A program made the translations under genes and the position numbers. A stretch of DNA of 64,000 nucleotides from assembly GCA_951217055.1 (NCBI GenBank), contig OX578284.1, positions 42,435,467 through 42,499,466 on the forward strand. Direction: 5' to 3'. Position 1 is the stretch's first letter. Every line of letters begins with the position of its first letter. Positions 33,430 to 44,918 of the stretch are shown here, piece by piece. The notes beneath the pieces are model-generated. The model was not told where the DNA came from and made no database searches. It saw only the letters and a list, made by a program, of their open reading frames with translations. This DNA comes from Gerris lacustris (lineage: Eukaryota > Arthropoda > Insecta > Hemiptera > Gerridae).

Positions 33430-34068
33430 AGCTTTTTCTCAGGAACTAGATTTTTTCCTTGAGAACGACTTATATAGTTGGATTCGTATTTAAATGGATT
33501 ATATTTTAGAATTTTTAAGAAACAAAATCAAATTAACTATTTTTGAGAAATACTTTTTTCAAAGCTTATGTAGGGCAGTGCCCTCTAATGTATAGCTTAA
33601 ATTCATTTCTCAATTTCGCCTCTGATTAAAAAATAAAATTTAGTTAAAATTATCCCATTAGTTCCTCCTTCTTTGATCTGAAACAGTCACCACTACAGGT
33701 CGCTCTAGCACTCCACCACTCTTCCCGGCCAACACTTCATTCCCATCCTCCTTACATGACTGCACGCTCCTCAATCATTCCTACCAAAGTCCCTTCAGCT
33801 TCCATTTGCTACCGAATCACCTCCATTTATCAATTTCACCTCGGAGTATTATTTTTCTGAAAACATGTCAAATTTAATCAAAATCAGCCCATTAGTTTAA
33901 GCTCCACGCGTCAGCCCAGACAGACATTCCACTCTTGGCGGTTTTCTACTATCCGTCCTGAAGGTTCCGCTCCCATCTTGATCTGAAACAGTCACCACTA
34001 CAGATCGCTCTAGCACTCCAGCACTCTTCCCGGCCAACACTTCATTCCCATCCTCCTTAAATGACTGC
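33430..34068 (-). repeat. Family D fragments with 305-bp direct duplication
   Basis: 33430-33670 holds reversed D landmarks (TTTTCTCAGGAACTAGATTT, AATTTTTAAGAAAC, TTCATTTCTCAATTTCGCC). 33838-33905 is a second D piece (TTTCACCTCGGAG, TTTTTCTGAAAAC). After each comes the same roughly 95-bp C-rich segment (GATCTGAAACAGTCACCACT ... GGCCAACACTTCATTCCC) at 33673 and 33978, so a D-plus-C-rich block was duplicated in tandem. Confidence 0.7.
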
Positions 34069-34665
34069 TCGCCCATTGCTTCCTCATTCTTAACACGGTC
34101 CCTTCATTTCTGTAGAAGATATATTTTTGTTAATTAAGATAGAAATCTTACAAATATTATTCAATTAGTACCTAAAAACGTTTTTATTTAATTTTGTTTT
34201 TGGTAATAATTAATTTACGACATTTAAAATTAAATATAGATGTTTGAACTAGGGGACGTAAGACGCATAGGTATACACATTCCTGCTAAGTAGAACCTGG
34301 GTGTAAAAGTACAATGTATAAATGTTAAAAGGATCCGTATTTACGTATAACTTTCGTAATGAGTTTTTAAGACCCAAATCTTCTCATTATTTTTCAATTT
34401 GTTCCACTTGACGATCTTATTTTTAAATTCCTTCCTACGTTTCACTAATTTATTCTAAAATCCTTCATTTCCATTCCTTTCTCTTCTTATGTGAGAATTT
34501 CACATGAAGTATCTTTAAACATAAGAAAATCATACGTGTTAACTGAGTATTCATAATCCTTTGATGGAAATCTTTTGGATCATTTCCAATTCGTATATAC
34601 TTGTTTTTCTGAAAAAAGAATATATGAGAATTCTTGCTCATGCTCACTAATGTTGATTGTCACTA

Positions 34666-34905
34666 ATTGTGGAACAGTTCCCACTGTTCCATCATCAGAA
34701 GTTAGGTCGATAAGATGTTGGCTCAGCAATGCACTATGTCCTGCATCGTTTCGTCGCGTCCAACTACTCGGGCCCGACGATGCCCACCCATCTCGGGCCC
34801 CTGTTGAGGCGGACGCGATGAAGCGATGCTAGACATGGTGCAATGCCGAACCAACATCATAACGACGTAATTTCTGATGGTTCTTAGTTCCCACTGTTCC
34901 ACAAT
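34666..34905. mobile_element. Foldback MITE, 240 bp
   Basis: The left ATTGTGGAACAGT is mirrored by ACTGTTCCACAAT, and pairing continues inward (TAAGATGTTGG.TC.GCA.TGC against GCA.TGCCGAACCAACATCAT; GCATCGTTTCGTCGCGTCC against GGACGCGATGAAGCGATGC). The centre is GC-rich (GGGCCCGACG, CGGGCCCC). No certain target duplication. The frames crossing it are palindrome artefacts. Confidence 0.8.
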
Positions 34906-35897
34906 CAATTCTTTAATATTTAATATGAACAGGTCCCACCATTCTTGTTCAACCAAGCTTGTTACCGTTAATCGTTCTGAATAATGATAAATAACAAAAT
35001 ATTTTATCCTCATGTTCTCTAAACTAACCTCAAAATTTGTTTTACAAAAGCAGTTCCGATGATTTTAAATTCAAATGGTTATCTGTTCATCTTTGATTGA
35101 TTTGTTTCTGACTCAGTCAATATGAGTTAAATAGTTCGGTGATTAACTTCAATTATAACAAATTAAGACTTAATGATTGTTGTTTTTTTTAACCCTCACG
35201 TGATTTAAAGAAGTAAAAATAGTTTGAGGCAATTCAATTTGTATTGGGTAAGAGGAGCTAGGCTTAAGGAATTATCTTGTCTTGGGATTATTATTATCTG
35301 GGGGATTGAATTTTACCAAGATAGGCTTAGTGTATAGTCTTGGATTCAATTTCCCAAGAACAAGTTTAAGCAATTGAACAGCCACTCCTTTAGATTAAAT
35401 AATAATAAAAACTTATATTATATTGCAACTTTTTTTTCTCTCCAATAGCAATCAGGTTCAAATTAAATTATATTAACATTGCTCCCAAACATGTAATAAT
35501 GCCAAATGAGACGTGGCATTACCAAATTATTTGTTGATTTTAGTATTAGTTCAAATTGAGTAATTATCATTAAGGAATGAATCACAAAATTTAGTAAATT
35601 CAAGAAGTTTTCAATGTAAGGATCTCGCTTAATTCAGTATTTTAGGATTCTATCTCCTTCGGTATTACTTTGATCAAAGCAATTATTTTTTACAAGCTAC
35701 TATTTAACTTCACTTGTTTTTGGTTAACTTTGATTGTTTGTCTCCAGATCTTGTAATCTAAATTTGACCTACATCCCGATTACCTAGAAAGCTGAAACTT
35801 AAACAGATGATGAGTTTCCCATGACAATACAATAATCAGTCATTAGTTTAACAAAAGTTTTACTAATGTCTATCCCTGCACCATCCAAAATCTTTTT
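34906..35897. other. AT-rich stretch, nothing recognised
   Basis: No gene. A loose inverted pair (GGATTGAATTTTACCAAGA, TCTTGGATTCAATTTCCC) lies at about 35300-35360. Confidence 0.35.
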
Positions 35898-36705
35898 ACT
35901 TTTCCTCACTACCTATAGTAGGAAAAGTACTGTGTTCACCAAAAAATTTGTTTCGAGATTTCAACGGAATTATCCGTTTTGGGTGTTTTTAAGACCTCCT
36001 GAGTGGTTTTCAGCATGACGTCTGTATGTATTTATGTGTGTGTGTGTTATCATGGTAGTGCCCAAGGTATTTAACCTATAGAGTTGAAACTTGGCAGAAA
36101 AATCAGTCCTTATTCCTGTAGTGGTGCCGCCCGGAATATCAAATTTCTCCGCCATCTTGAACCCAGTTTGTTGAGTCAGCAAAATTTTTAAAAAATCTTA
36201 ATAAATCGACAATGGTCCTGATTGAGTTGAAATGTGGCACGAATATACCTCTCTGTATGACAAACAAGCCCACCAAATCATCATTTTGATATTGGCCGCC
36301 ATTTTGAAGTTATCAATTTTAGATTTTTTAAACTTTGAGGGTTAATAATACCGAAAGTATAAATAGGTATTTGACGTATAGCATATCGTTGGAACCGGAA
36401 AAAATTAAGGAACAAATATAAAAAAACGATGAAATTCCATTAATTAGTTTAAAAGTTAAAAGCGAATAAAATTATTTATTAGTGCGATAATTTTGATGAC
36501 GTCAAAGTTTGGTTACATCTGTCAAAACACCGCCAAACTTCAAATAATTAAATAAAATATAGGTATTACAAATAAGGTTTTTTTGAAGAATGATAATAAA
36601 TCAGTTTGTTCAGAACGGTCACCTATCCAAGTACTGACCACGTCCAATGCTGCTTCCTCCTGCTGCGAAGCAGCAGAAGAGGCCAGTTCTGAAGTGAGGA
36701 AAAGT
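35898..36705. mobile_element. TIR element carrying a 5S-rRNA-like segment
   Basis: The ends ACTTTTCCTCACT (35898-35910) and AGTGAGGAAAAGT (36693-36705) are exact inverted copies. Internal landmarks: a TATGTGTGTGTGTG run, GAGTTGAAACTTGGCAG, CCGCCATTTTGAAG and a GATGACGTCA palindrome. Near the right end is a 5S-like segment and CTGCTGCGAAGCAGCAG, a perfect hairpin. No transposase frame. Confidence 0.65.
36614..36656 (-). repeat. 5S rRNA-like segment (SINE3-type promoter relic)
   Basis: On the minus strand it reads AAGCAGCATTGGACGTGGTC, AGTACTTGGATAGGTGACC. This follows the conserved 5S rRNA core (AAGCAGC.TCGGGC.[T/C]GGTTAGTACTTGGATGGG.GACC), the region of the internal A box, intermediate element and C box. 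Only about 43 nt remain, so it is a relic and not a 5S gene. Confidence 0.7.
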
Positions 36706-38421
36706 TCCAAGGTACCCTGTACCCGATTTTTTTAAATATAATTTTTTGACGATCGTTTAGTTTTTAATCTGGTCTTACATTAGGGTATAGTAGCTCATGA
36801 GACTTTTCTTTTCTACCTAACCTTATCTTTTGCAACACAATCTAAAAACAATCTTCATCGTTTAATAGGGCTCCTCTAACACCCAACCCTATACTAACCT
36901 ATCAGGACTAGTTCAAGCAGCTATTCTAGGTTATCTAATTTTTACTTAACCTTCACAGCTTATATTACCTTTATCTCTTGAATTTCTGTATAGATATTAA
37001 CTCCAATGATAAGGTTACCTTTTATACTCACTCCAATCCCACCCAAGAGCATTTGCATTTGGTTATAAGGTAGTCCAGGAAATTAAGGATTAAGTTTATT
37101 TTAGATTAGAACAGTTAATTCCTCTAACAATGTTAATGTTTAACTTACATGCCTCCTTATTAGCTCTCCTACATTGTCTAACTCTTGCTCCTTATATTGA
37201 ATTTAAATGAGAAGTGGTAAGAAATTAAGTCCATTTTATATTTTTTTAAGACTGAAACGTTCTGAAATTAAAATAGCTCAACAGATCTAAAAATACGTGA
37301 AATGTTATGACCATATATTTCAATTTAAGCTACTCTATGTTACTATAACATTATTACAACCTATTTACTATATTCTCTTTTGACACAGGTTCGGTTACAA
37401 AACGTCACCATTATAACAAATTATAACCTATCTCTGCCTATATAGAACCACTCACAACATTGCCATTTACTCACTTATCACCTTTTCTTTAGTCATCATA
37501 GTCATTAATCACAGTATCTCTAGAGCAACAAAAGCTAGAGAGCTGAAATTTTCCCTGAAGGTTCCTCTAAGTTTCTTTTATCCTGTGCTCAATAAGAAAT
37601 CTTTTACAACAATCATTTTGGGAATTAATTTTTTGAGTTTTAGAGATGTCATCGTTCGAATTTAATAGTTTATGAAGTGTGACTCCTATTAGTACGTTTT
37701 TCATGTTCAATGTTTTTACTGCGTACGTTTTTCCATTCTTCAAACCCAATATGTTATTTTAAAAAAGTAACTATTAAGTGTTTTTTTTGTTGTTATTTTT
37801 CCTCCCCTAATACATTTTATAATACCCAATTTGTTTAACTTTACTATTGAAGAAACGATGTAATAACATTATTACAAATAAATATGAGAGTGAAATGTTA
37901 TATATTTTAATATTGTTAGTATACTGTAAATTTAATGTATTTGAGCCTAAAAATAACCAAGAGATACATAAATAATTAAAGCCTGTTTAGTGAAATATAA
38001 TTTAGCTATGCCAAACTTTTAAGATAAATATATGTATCTATATTTCCTTCATTGGTTGAGACACTTAAAGGAAATAATAATTTAAAAAGGTTTGACTCAT
38101 CTTCAAACTGAATATATTTCGCCCTCTCTCAAGGCATATTCATTACACTCTATATTTATCTATATTTATATACATAGTTATGTACCTACTATGTATTTTA
38201 AGACTAAGTTTTTCTAACGGAGGTTAAAATCCTTCCGATAATATTGTAAATGCCATTACAACAATAATGGCATTTAAAACATCAGGGTTAAATGCCATTA
38301 TTGATAAACTCCTACAAATGATGTTTTAATCTAGGTAATATACCTAGATTAAGTAAAAAAGTATAATATTATCTCTTCCCTTCGCGATTTTATAGTTTTA
38401 CCAGAAGTGTGAAGTAGTTAA
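36706..38421. other. AT-rich stretch, nothing recognised
   Basis: No gene. A small inverted pair (AAATGCCATTA, TAATGGCATTT) at about 38250-38275 recurs as AAATGCCATTATTG at 38290. Confidence 0.35.
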
Positions 38422-38744
38422 GGCTCTACCTCTCTTTGAGGTTAGAAAAATCATTAAAATGAAAATTGTATTGGTTTGAAGCAAGATATCAAAAATCTAA
38501 GTACAGGCTTCATTCCTAATTTTAATTCTACACAATTTGAGCCCTATTTCAACTCCCTACTACAACAAATACTTCAACTATTTCATGGCGCCTGTACAAT
38601 TTATCATAGGAAGTCGAAATAGGGCTCAAATTGTGCAGAATTAAAATTGGGAATGCTGCCTGTACTTAGATTTTTGATATCTTGCTTAGAACCAATACAA
38701 TTTTAATTTTACTGTTTCATCTAACCTCAAGCGGCGGTAGAGCC
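38422..38744. mobile_element. Foldback MITE with TTAA target duplication
   Basis: GGCTCTACC at the left and GGTAGAGCC at the right, with TTAA immediately outside both (38418-38421, 38745-38748). The arms pair for over 140 bp (CAATACAATTTT, AGCAAGATATCAAAAATCTA, AGTACAGGC, TTTGAGCCCTATTTC are mirrored). Fits a piggyBac-type non-autonomous element. Confidence 0.85.
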
Positions 38745-38874
38745 TTAAGTAAATTGGGGGAAAAAATAAGTGTTTTCTATCTACTTTATCATCCTTACTT
38801 TCTCGTGTAAATTCAAGAGATAAAACAGTGAAGAAGTAAAACTGAGGGTTTGAACCCTGTTAATAAGGGCTTAA

Positions 38875-38878
<4 letters not shown>

Positions 38879-38961
<83 letters not shown>

Positions 38962-38964
38962 ATT

Positions 38965-39052
<88 letters not shown>

Positions 39053-39075
39053 TATGTATATATATATATATATAT
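38879..39075. repeat. (TA)n microsatellite, interrupted
   Basis: About 195 bp of TA with TTA and TACATATA interruptions. Confidence 0.95.
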
Positions 39076-39560
39076 CTCTTTTTTTTCAATTTGTTGCTTA
39101 ATTTTTACTATATGATTTGACTGTTAGGTATTGTTGAACTGAAGATATTTTTTCTAGAATTAAAGTTGAATTTTTTCAAAGGTCAAGTAACATAATTTTA
39201 ATTAACTTGGAAAAGCCTTAAGTTAAATATTTGCGTTACATTTTCTTCTAAACACGAGGTGGAAATCGGTTTTTCTTTTCCCTTGTTTGCCTTTTTCAAC
39301 TTTTAGTTTATTTTTTATATATATCCTGTGTATATATATATATATAAAAAGCAGAATGGGAGGTTAAAAAATACTACAAAGTCGAGATAAAAATAAACAC
39401 ACATATTTAAAATAAATTTATTAAAAAATTAAATATTAAGGACAAGTGTCAAATGAACCTGGGTCTCATGTCAAGTGGTAACGTTGTAATCAAAGAAATC
39501 CGTAATGTATGTATGTATATACATACATCCGTATATACGTCCGTAATGTATATATTGTAT

Positions 39561-39565
<5 letters not shown>

Positions 39566-39652
<87 letters not shown>
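39566..39652. repeat. (TA)n microsatellite
   Basis: TA dinucleotides, preceded at 39505-39565 by short inverted GTATGTATATACATAC-like and CCGTA(A/T) steps. Confidence 0.95.
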
Positions 39653-39655
<3 letters not shown>

Positions 39656-40144
39656 AATATGAATGAATGAATGATATATTTAAAATAAATTCAGTAATTA
39701 AATTATAGTTTTACATTAAATCATTGTACCCTGTAGCTGTAGCTATTAGGCCGTGCGGGAGTGAGTGTGAGTAGTGTCATGCAAGTTACAAGTTTCTATT
39801 ACCATTAACTTATTAAATAATCAAATCCATTTAATTGACAATTAATGAAAAAACTACAAATACAAACATAAATAAATGTATACATGCATATACACTCAAG
39901 CACGTACATATACATATATATAAATACTCAACAACCTACGCACACACATGCATACAAAAAAATATGTATATTTAAATATCAGACAAAAGTACTAATACTA
40001 TTTGAACAAGACAATATATATATTTGCTAATATCTGAAACGAATTTTTGTCTTTGATTTTATTTTTTTCCTCCTTTTATTAAATCTGTCTTTTTTTTTTT
40101 TTTTCTTTTTTTTATAAGAATAAAAGTATCAAATTAGCAATTTT

Positions 40145-40568
40145 AATGTGTGCAGTTTAATCTGTGTAGGTTAATCTGGGGCTTTCTGCAGGCTACTTTG
40201 GACAAACTGTCCAAATTACTTAAAATAAGAGAGGAATACTTTTGGAGATACATATTATGTAAAAAATGTATGTTCGTGTGCATGTAGAAGAGAAACAAAT
40301 GTCCGGAAAAGGTTGTAACTTATATGGGTCATAAAACAGACTAATTATGACCTACCCAAATTTTACTATCACCCAAATTTCATTAAGATCGGGTGCGAGT
40401 AGTTTTTTATACGTTGTTCCGTAAAATATTGAGCTACAGACAGGGAACCAAACATTTTCCCTATTGTCTGATACGGATTTCTGTCTAGGATTTTTTTTTA
40501 ATAGGAGACATAAAATATTTTCGTTCTTCAGAACTATCACATACATACCTTTGCTTAGCTCTGAAGCA
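40145..40568 (-). repeat. Family A repeat, minus strand, 5' half
   Basis: From TCTGGGGCTTTCTGCAGGC through GTAGAAGAGAAACAAATG, GACTAATTATGACCTACC, GGATTTCTGTCTAGG and CATAAAATATTTTCG to the decayed 5' hairpin (CTTTGCTTAGCTCTGAAGC). The GTCTGTCTG block is shortened and the 3' end is missing. Upstream (39660-40144) is AT-rich with no gene. Confidence 0.78.
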
Positions 40569-40679
40569 AAAAAACTGATTCTCACTTTTAATAAATTCAT
40601 TAATTAAATTTGTTTGAGATAATTTAAGTATTTTTCATAATTTCATTTAATTGTTGAACATAATAATAATTTATCTTTC

Positions 40680-40683
<4 letters not shown>

Positions 40684-40772
<89 letters not shown>

Positions 40773-40818
40773 TATATTATATATATATATACACACACAC
40801 ACATATATATATATAAAT
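40684..40818. repeat. (TA)n / (AC)n compound microsatellite
   Basis: A long TA run, then TATACACACACACACATATA. Confidence 0.95.
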
Positions 40819-41313
40819 ATATAATGAAGTATACTTTAGTATACTTTCTATTTTTCCGCCATTAGAAGCGGTTAGAGGTGTATAGTGAAAACATAATCTG
40901 TTTTAAGATTATAGTATTTTTTTTTAAATATAGTATTTTTCTTTTAGGAAGATCAATTTCTTTTACCTTAATAATATTTTTAAACATTTAATTTGGTATT
41001 TAAAAGAATAATTAAAAACTCAAATAAAACCTTCATTACATTCTTAAAATTTCATTTAACACTAAGAGAAACAAAATTTATTTAAATGCCAGATTATATT
41101 CTAAACGAAATTAATTATGAATAAAATGCCAATCCAATTATTATGAATGGGTAAAAGTTTTAGTTATGTTTAAATTTTAAATTTTATGTTACGAAAGAAT
41201 TAATTTACTTTCCCCATGTTGCACGTGGGTTAATAAATTGATGATAATATAGTATTAATTTAAATCAACTTATAATTATTAACAACTACGGGAAACAACC
41301 AGAGAAAAATACA

Positions 41314-41387
41314 CTCCAGCGCTGGGATTTGAACCACAGGCCTCTATATTTCCAGTATAGCGCTCTACCAACTAAGCTACGCAGGAG
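41314..41387 (-). pseudogene. tRNA-like SINE head, left arm
   Basis: Reverse complement of the right-arm copy, 74 nt, essentially identical. It has a tRNA-shaped D arm, anticodon arm and B-box region, with the same stem mismatches. I read it as the SINE head and not as a functional tRNA gene. Confidence 0.75.
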
Positions 41388-41854
41388 ATTGAATTTCTCT
41401 GACGTTAATGATACCTTGTCCCGAATTTAAGCTTTCAATTTTCCACAAATCTGAGAAGTCAACATTAATGACAAAGATCTAGATCGAGAAATAACGCTTA
41501 TAATTATAAAGTACCCAATTAGTACCAGTACTTAGTACAATCAATTAGAAATTCATATTTTACGATTTTGTAGTATTTATACTACGGAAAGATTAAATTT
41601 TAATTTAAATCAAATTATAATTATTAACAACTACGGGAAACAACCAGAGAAAAATACACTCCAGCGCTGGGATTTGAACCACTCTATGAATTTCTAATTG
41701 ATTGTACTAAGTACTGGTACTAATTGGGTACTTTATAATTATAAGCGTTATTTCTCGATCTAGTTCTTTGTCATTAATGTTGACTTCTCAGATTTGTGGA
41801 AAATTGAAAGCTTAAATTCGGGACAAGGTATCATTAACGTCAGAGAAATTTATT

Positions 41855-41928
41855 CTCCTGCGTAGCTTAGTTGGTAGAGCGCTATACTGGAAATATAGAG
41901 GCCTGTGGTTCAAATCCCAGCGCTGGAG
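41855..41928 (+). pseudogene. tRNA-like SINE head, right arm
   Basis: Begins CTCCTGC, then GTAGCTTAGTTGGTAGAGCG (A box region), anticodon arm CTATA-CTGGAAA-TATAG (GGA by position), GTGGTTCAAATCCCA (B box) and GCTGGAG. The acceptor has one T/T mismatch, the T stem pairs poorly, and there is no long variable arm as expected for a serine tRNA. The layout is closest to a tRNA-Phe-like body. Probably supplies the RNA polymerase III promoter of the SINE. Confidence 0.75.
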
Positions 41929-42047
41929 TGTATTTTTCTCTGGTTGTTTTCCGTAGTTGTTAATAATTATAAGTTGATTTAAATTAAAATTTAATCTTTC
42001 CGTAGTATAAATACTACCAAAATCGTAAAATATGATAATATAGTATT

Positions 42048-42973
42048 TATTTTTTTGTTTTTAATTCAAAAAATATTTATGAATTTGTATGAAGCATAAA
42101 ACTACAATGTTATGAGTAAAATGCGATAATCCTATAATTGTGTCATAGATGTATATTTAGCAAAATAAATACTTGTTAGAAGCTTAATCAGTTAAATTGC
42201 AGTTATTTGTTATTAGTAATTTATTCCGTATAATTTTATTGGTAATTATATAATATATAGAATTTAATAACCATCGAATAAAATAATTTGTAATAATATT
42301 TTAATTTAAAACGAAGTTCAAAGGTTTAAGTGACTTTAAGTTCTAACTGCTATAATATTGGTTTGATCCCCAAATTTTCTATATTAATAATGTTATCAGT
42401 TAAAAGTAAAATTTATTGGTAAACTTTCTAAGTTTATCAGTAAATTTGACTAAGTATATACTTATACGCCAAGTAGGTTATAGGAGCCAAATTTTATAAA
42501 TTAATGATATAGAGCGTTGATATCTTAATGGATTTAAATAAACTTTCTTTCATCGTAAAATTCGTTTATCGTAATTTATATTTTATAAATAAAATAAAAA
42601 TATTTTGTATAGTATCATATTAGTATATTTTCTCTGTTTATCGTCTTCTTCAACTTTTCCATTGAAAGTAATAAAAAAAAAATCAACATTTTAGTCAAGT
42701 AAGGAACACTCATAAAAACTCGATCGAAATCGAACAGATAGATAAAAGTTATAGCGTATTGAAATATAAGAAATTTATGAAGATATATAAAAAAAGGAAT
42801 ATTGAGTAGATAGGGTTTCGCATTTTATTTTATTTATTCAACTCCCAGCGGACCTTAGCGATCAGCTTTCAGACTATTTTGTTAGGAAAGGTTTAGGTAC
42901 AAATGTAATTTCTTATTATCTCTATTTCATTTATAACATAACAAAACATGGTACAAGATAGGATCATTATATG
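42048..42973. other. AT-rich stretch, nothing recognised
   Basis: No gene or repeat that I can match. Confidence 0.4.
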
Positions 42974-43183
42974 TAGGGTGGCCATAAAATGTTTGGACAA
43001 AAAGGAACATTGGAATTGGGAGGGGTGGTCGAGCAATGCAGAATCCCCCCCCCCCCCCTCTTTTCTGGGGGCCTAGGAAAAATATGCATTCAGTAGATAA
43101 CATTTTCTTATTCGACATCAATTGGTAAATCTGCAATAGTTGGCTCACCTATTTCGTACTGTGTTATTTATTTAGTTTATTTT

Positions 43184-43828
43184 GATTCCGAGCTTACCAA
43201 AGGCAAAGGAAGCTATATGGTCGTTTTGAAAATCGAACATATTTTATGTCTCCGATTTCAAAAAAATCCAAGACAGAAATTCGTTTTAGACATCAGGGAA
43301 CATTTTTGGTTCCGTGTCTGTCTGTTCGTGGGTCTGTCTGTCAGTCTATCGGTCGCTCAATTTTTGCGAACCAACTTATCTTAAAAACTACTCGATTTTT
43401 ATAAAATTTAGATGGTAGGTCATAATTAGCCCATTGTTGGTCCTATATAAATTTTAACCTTCTGCACTTATTTTTTCTCTACCACATGCACACAAACATA
43501 CATTTATTTACACCTATATCTTCAAAAGATACTCATCTGCTTTTTTTTAATGAAATTATATGGTTTGTCAAACATAGTACACAAACATAGCCCGCAGTTT
43601 GCTCCTGATTAACGTCAGCCGACTGCGCTAATTAAATTTTGCTACTTTAATTTTACTCCTAAATTTGATACTTTAATTCTTATCTGGTAAAAAATCAAAA
43701 TTTTTACAGATTTAAAAAACGGGGGAAAATTAAGTAAATTTAACCATAATAAGTTGTAAAAGCATAAAATCATCAAAGTATACGAAATAGGAGTTAGGAA
43801 GCAATGTGCCACACGAATTGGCAGACTA
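43184..43828 (+). repeat. Family A repeat, near-complete copy
   Basis: Starts GATTCCGAGCTTACC (one substitution from the consensus hairpin), with GTCTGTCTGTTCGTGG, GCGAACCAACTTATC, TTATTTACACCTATATC, AAAACGGGGGAAAATTAAG and the end GGCAGACTA. ATTTT-like flanks at both ends. An ACACAAACATAG segment is duplicated in the middle. Confidence 0.87.
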
Positions 43829-43920
43829 TTTTATAAACTGTTCTTGTTTACATTATAAATAAGATTTTGGTTGTAGCATCTCGAAAAATTCTTTTTTTTT
43901 TTAATACATAAAGTGTCAAT

Positions 43921-44003
43921 GATGGAAATGTAATGAATGAAGTGTAATGATGAAGTGCAAATGAAGTGTAATGATGAAGTGCAATGATGAAGTGTAATGA
44001 TGT
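43921..44003. repeat. Short minisatellite GAAGTGTAATGAT
   Basis: About six imperfect copies of AATGATGAAGTG(T/C), unit 13-15 bp. Confidence 0.85.
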
Positions 44004-44373
44004 AAGGTTATTCTTAGCTTAGGTCAAAAATACTATTCTCGCAATGTATTTGCAATATCAAACAGATTTTGGTTACTTAATAGCCAACAGGTGAATGATG
44101 ACGGTTATTTGTTATTATCACAAATACTTTGTGTGAAAATCTAGTTTTAAATATCTGAACTGTTCCGGTCAAAACGGGACATATATGGTCAGCCTAATTA
44201 TAAGTCACTGTAAATATGTCGAAGTTCTCCCGGAATAAATGAACTAACTAAATCTATGGCGCAACTGCCTGTGAAGGGCCTAGGCCTGCCAAAGGGCACA
44301 ATCAGCTAGTCGCTACAGCATGCTGGGGAACACCGAGCAGGAGAGATGTCGTCCGGGAATGGAATCCAGATCT

Positions 44374-44416
44374 GTGGTCACCCATTCAAGTTTTGACCAC
44401 GCCCAATGCTGTTTAA
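44374..44416 (-). repeat. 5S rRNA-like segment
   Basis: On the minus strand: TTTAAACAGCATTGGGCGTG, GTCAAAACTTGAATGGGTGACC. Same core as at 36614, with AAAACTT for AGTACTT. Surroundings from 44255 to 44480 are GC-richer (GAAGGGCCTAGGCCTGCC, CCGAGGCCCCTTCTCGGG) and may be the body of the 5S-derived element. The open frame crossing this region is not recognised as a gene. Confidence 0.6.
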
Positions 44417-44918
44417 AGTTATTGATAGGAGAGCCAACTGTTCTCCAAGGCGAGATGCCGAGGCCCCTTCTCGGGATGAAACCACCATTTATTCCAGGAA
44501 AGATAAATCACATGTCTCATAGATGGTATCTTAATCTTAAAACTGAAAGGAAAAATGAATCGATAACCTCACATGGTGATGCTTTTCACGCGCTACTTTG
44601 TCTATCAGTACCTTGTAGTGTTATTTTACTAATAAATAATATTTTTATGGTTTACCCAGATAATTTTCTGGCTATTATTGGGCTACTAGTTGCCACTAAA
44701 ATGTAGTGAAAAGTAAATGAAAGAAAAACATATTTTGTGAAAAAAGAAGAACGTTTTCCCACATAAACCTTGTCATAAAGTGCCATATTGCCATAAAATT
44801 TCATAATTGTTACAATTCATTACAATTTTACATCTTGTATGTATTTTATTATCTAACTTTTTGGCGCTGCGGATAAAAGATAAATTAATAATAAAATGGC
44901 TAGAAGAAAAAAATCATC

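Larger units (their letters stand above)
41257..42031. mobile_element. Inverted dimer of a tRNA-headed SINE with 16-bp target duplication
   Basis: ATGATAATATAGTATT occurs exactly at 41241-41256 and 42032-42047. The 775-bp insert between them is a large palindrome: 41257-41553 against about 41693-41990, each with one tRNA-like head. A second reversed tail with partial head (41554-41682) sits in the centre. The right end is the SINE tail (GTAGTATAAATACTACC). The long target duplication indicates retroposition; the inverted halves suggest twin priming or template switching. No poly(A) is seen. Confidence 0.85.
42974..44196. mobile_element. hAT-like element carrying a family A insertion
   Basis: The ends TAGGGTGGCCATA and TATGGTCAGCCTA are inverted with two mismatches; next to them are TTTGGACAAAAAGGAAC and CGGTCAAAACGGGAC. 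The outside octamers ATTATATG and ATTATAAG match at 7 of 8, as expected for an aged hAT duplication. Inside are a C14 run at 43046, family A and a 13-15 bp minisatellite. Confidence 0.65.

Noticed and set aside
34575..35013. Overlapping frames on both strands around 34.8 kb.
   Set aside because: Explained by the foldback MITE at 34666-34905.
38871..39656. Open frames of repeated Y-I residues.
   Set aside because: Direct translation of (TA)n microsatellites.
41855..41928. Functional tRNA gene (anticodon GGA by position).
   Set aside because: Acceptor and T-stem mismatches, no long variable arm for tRNA-Ser, and it lies inside a retroposon dimer.
44320..44706. Longest open frame of the window, 128 codons on the plus strand.
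   Set aside because: It crosses a 5S-rRNA-like repeat in antisense and ends in AT-rich sequence; no domain or splice context is recognisable.
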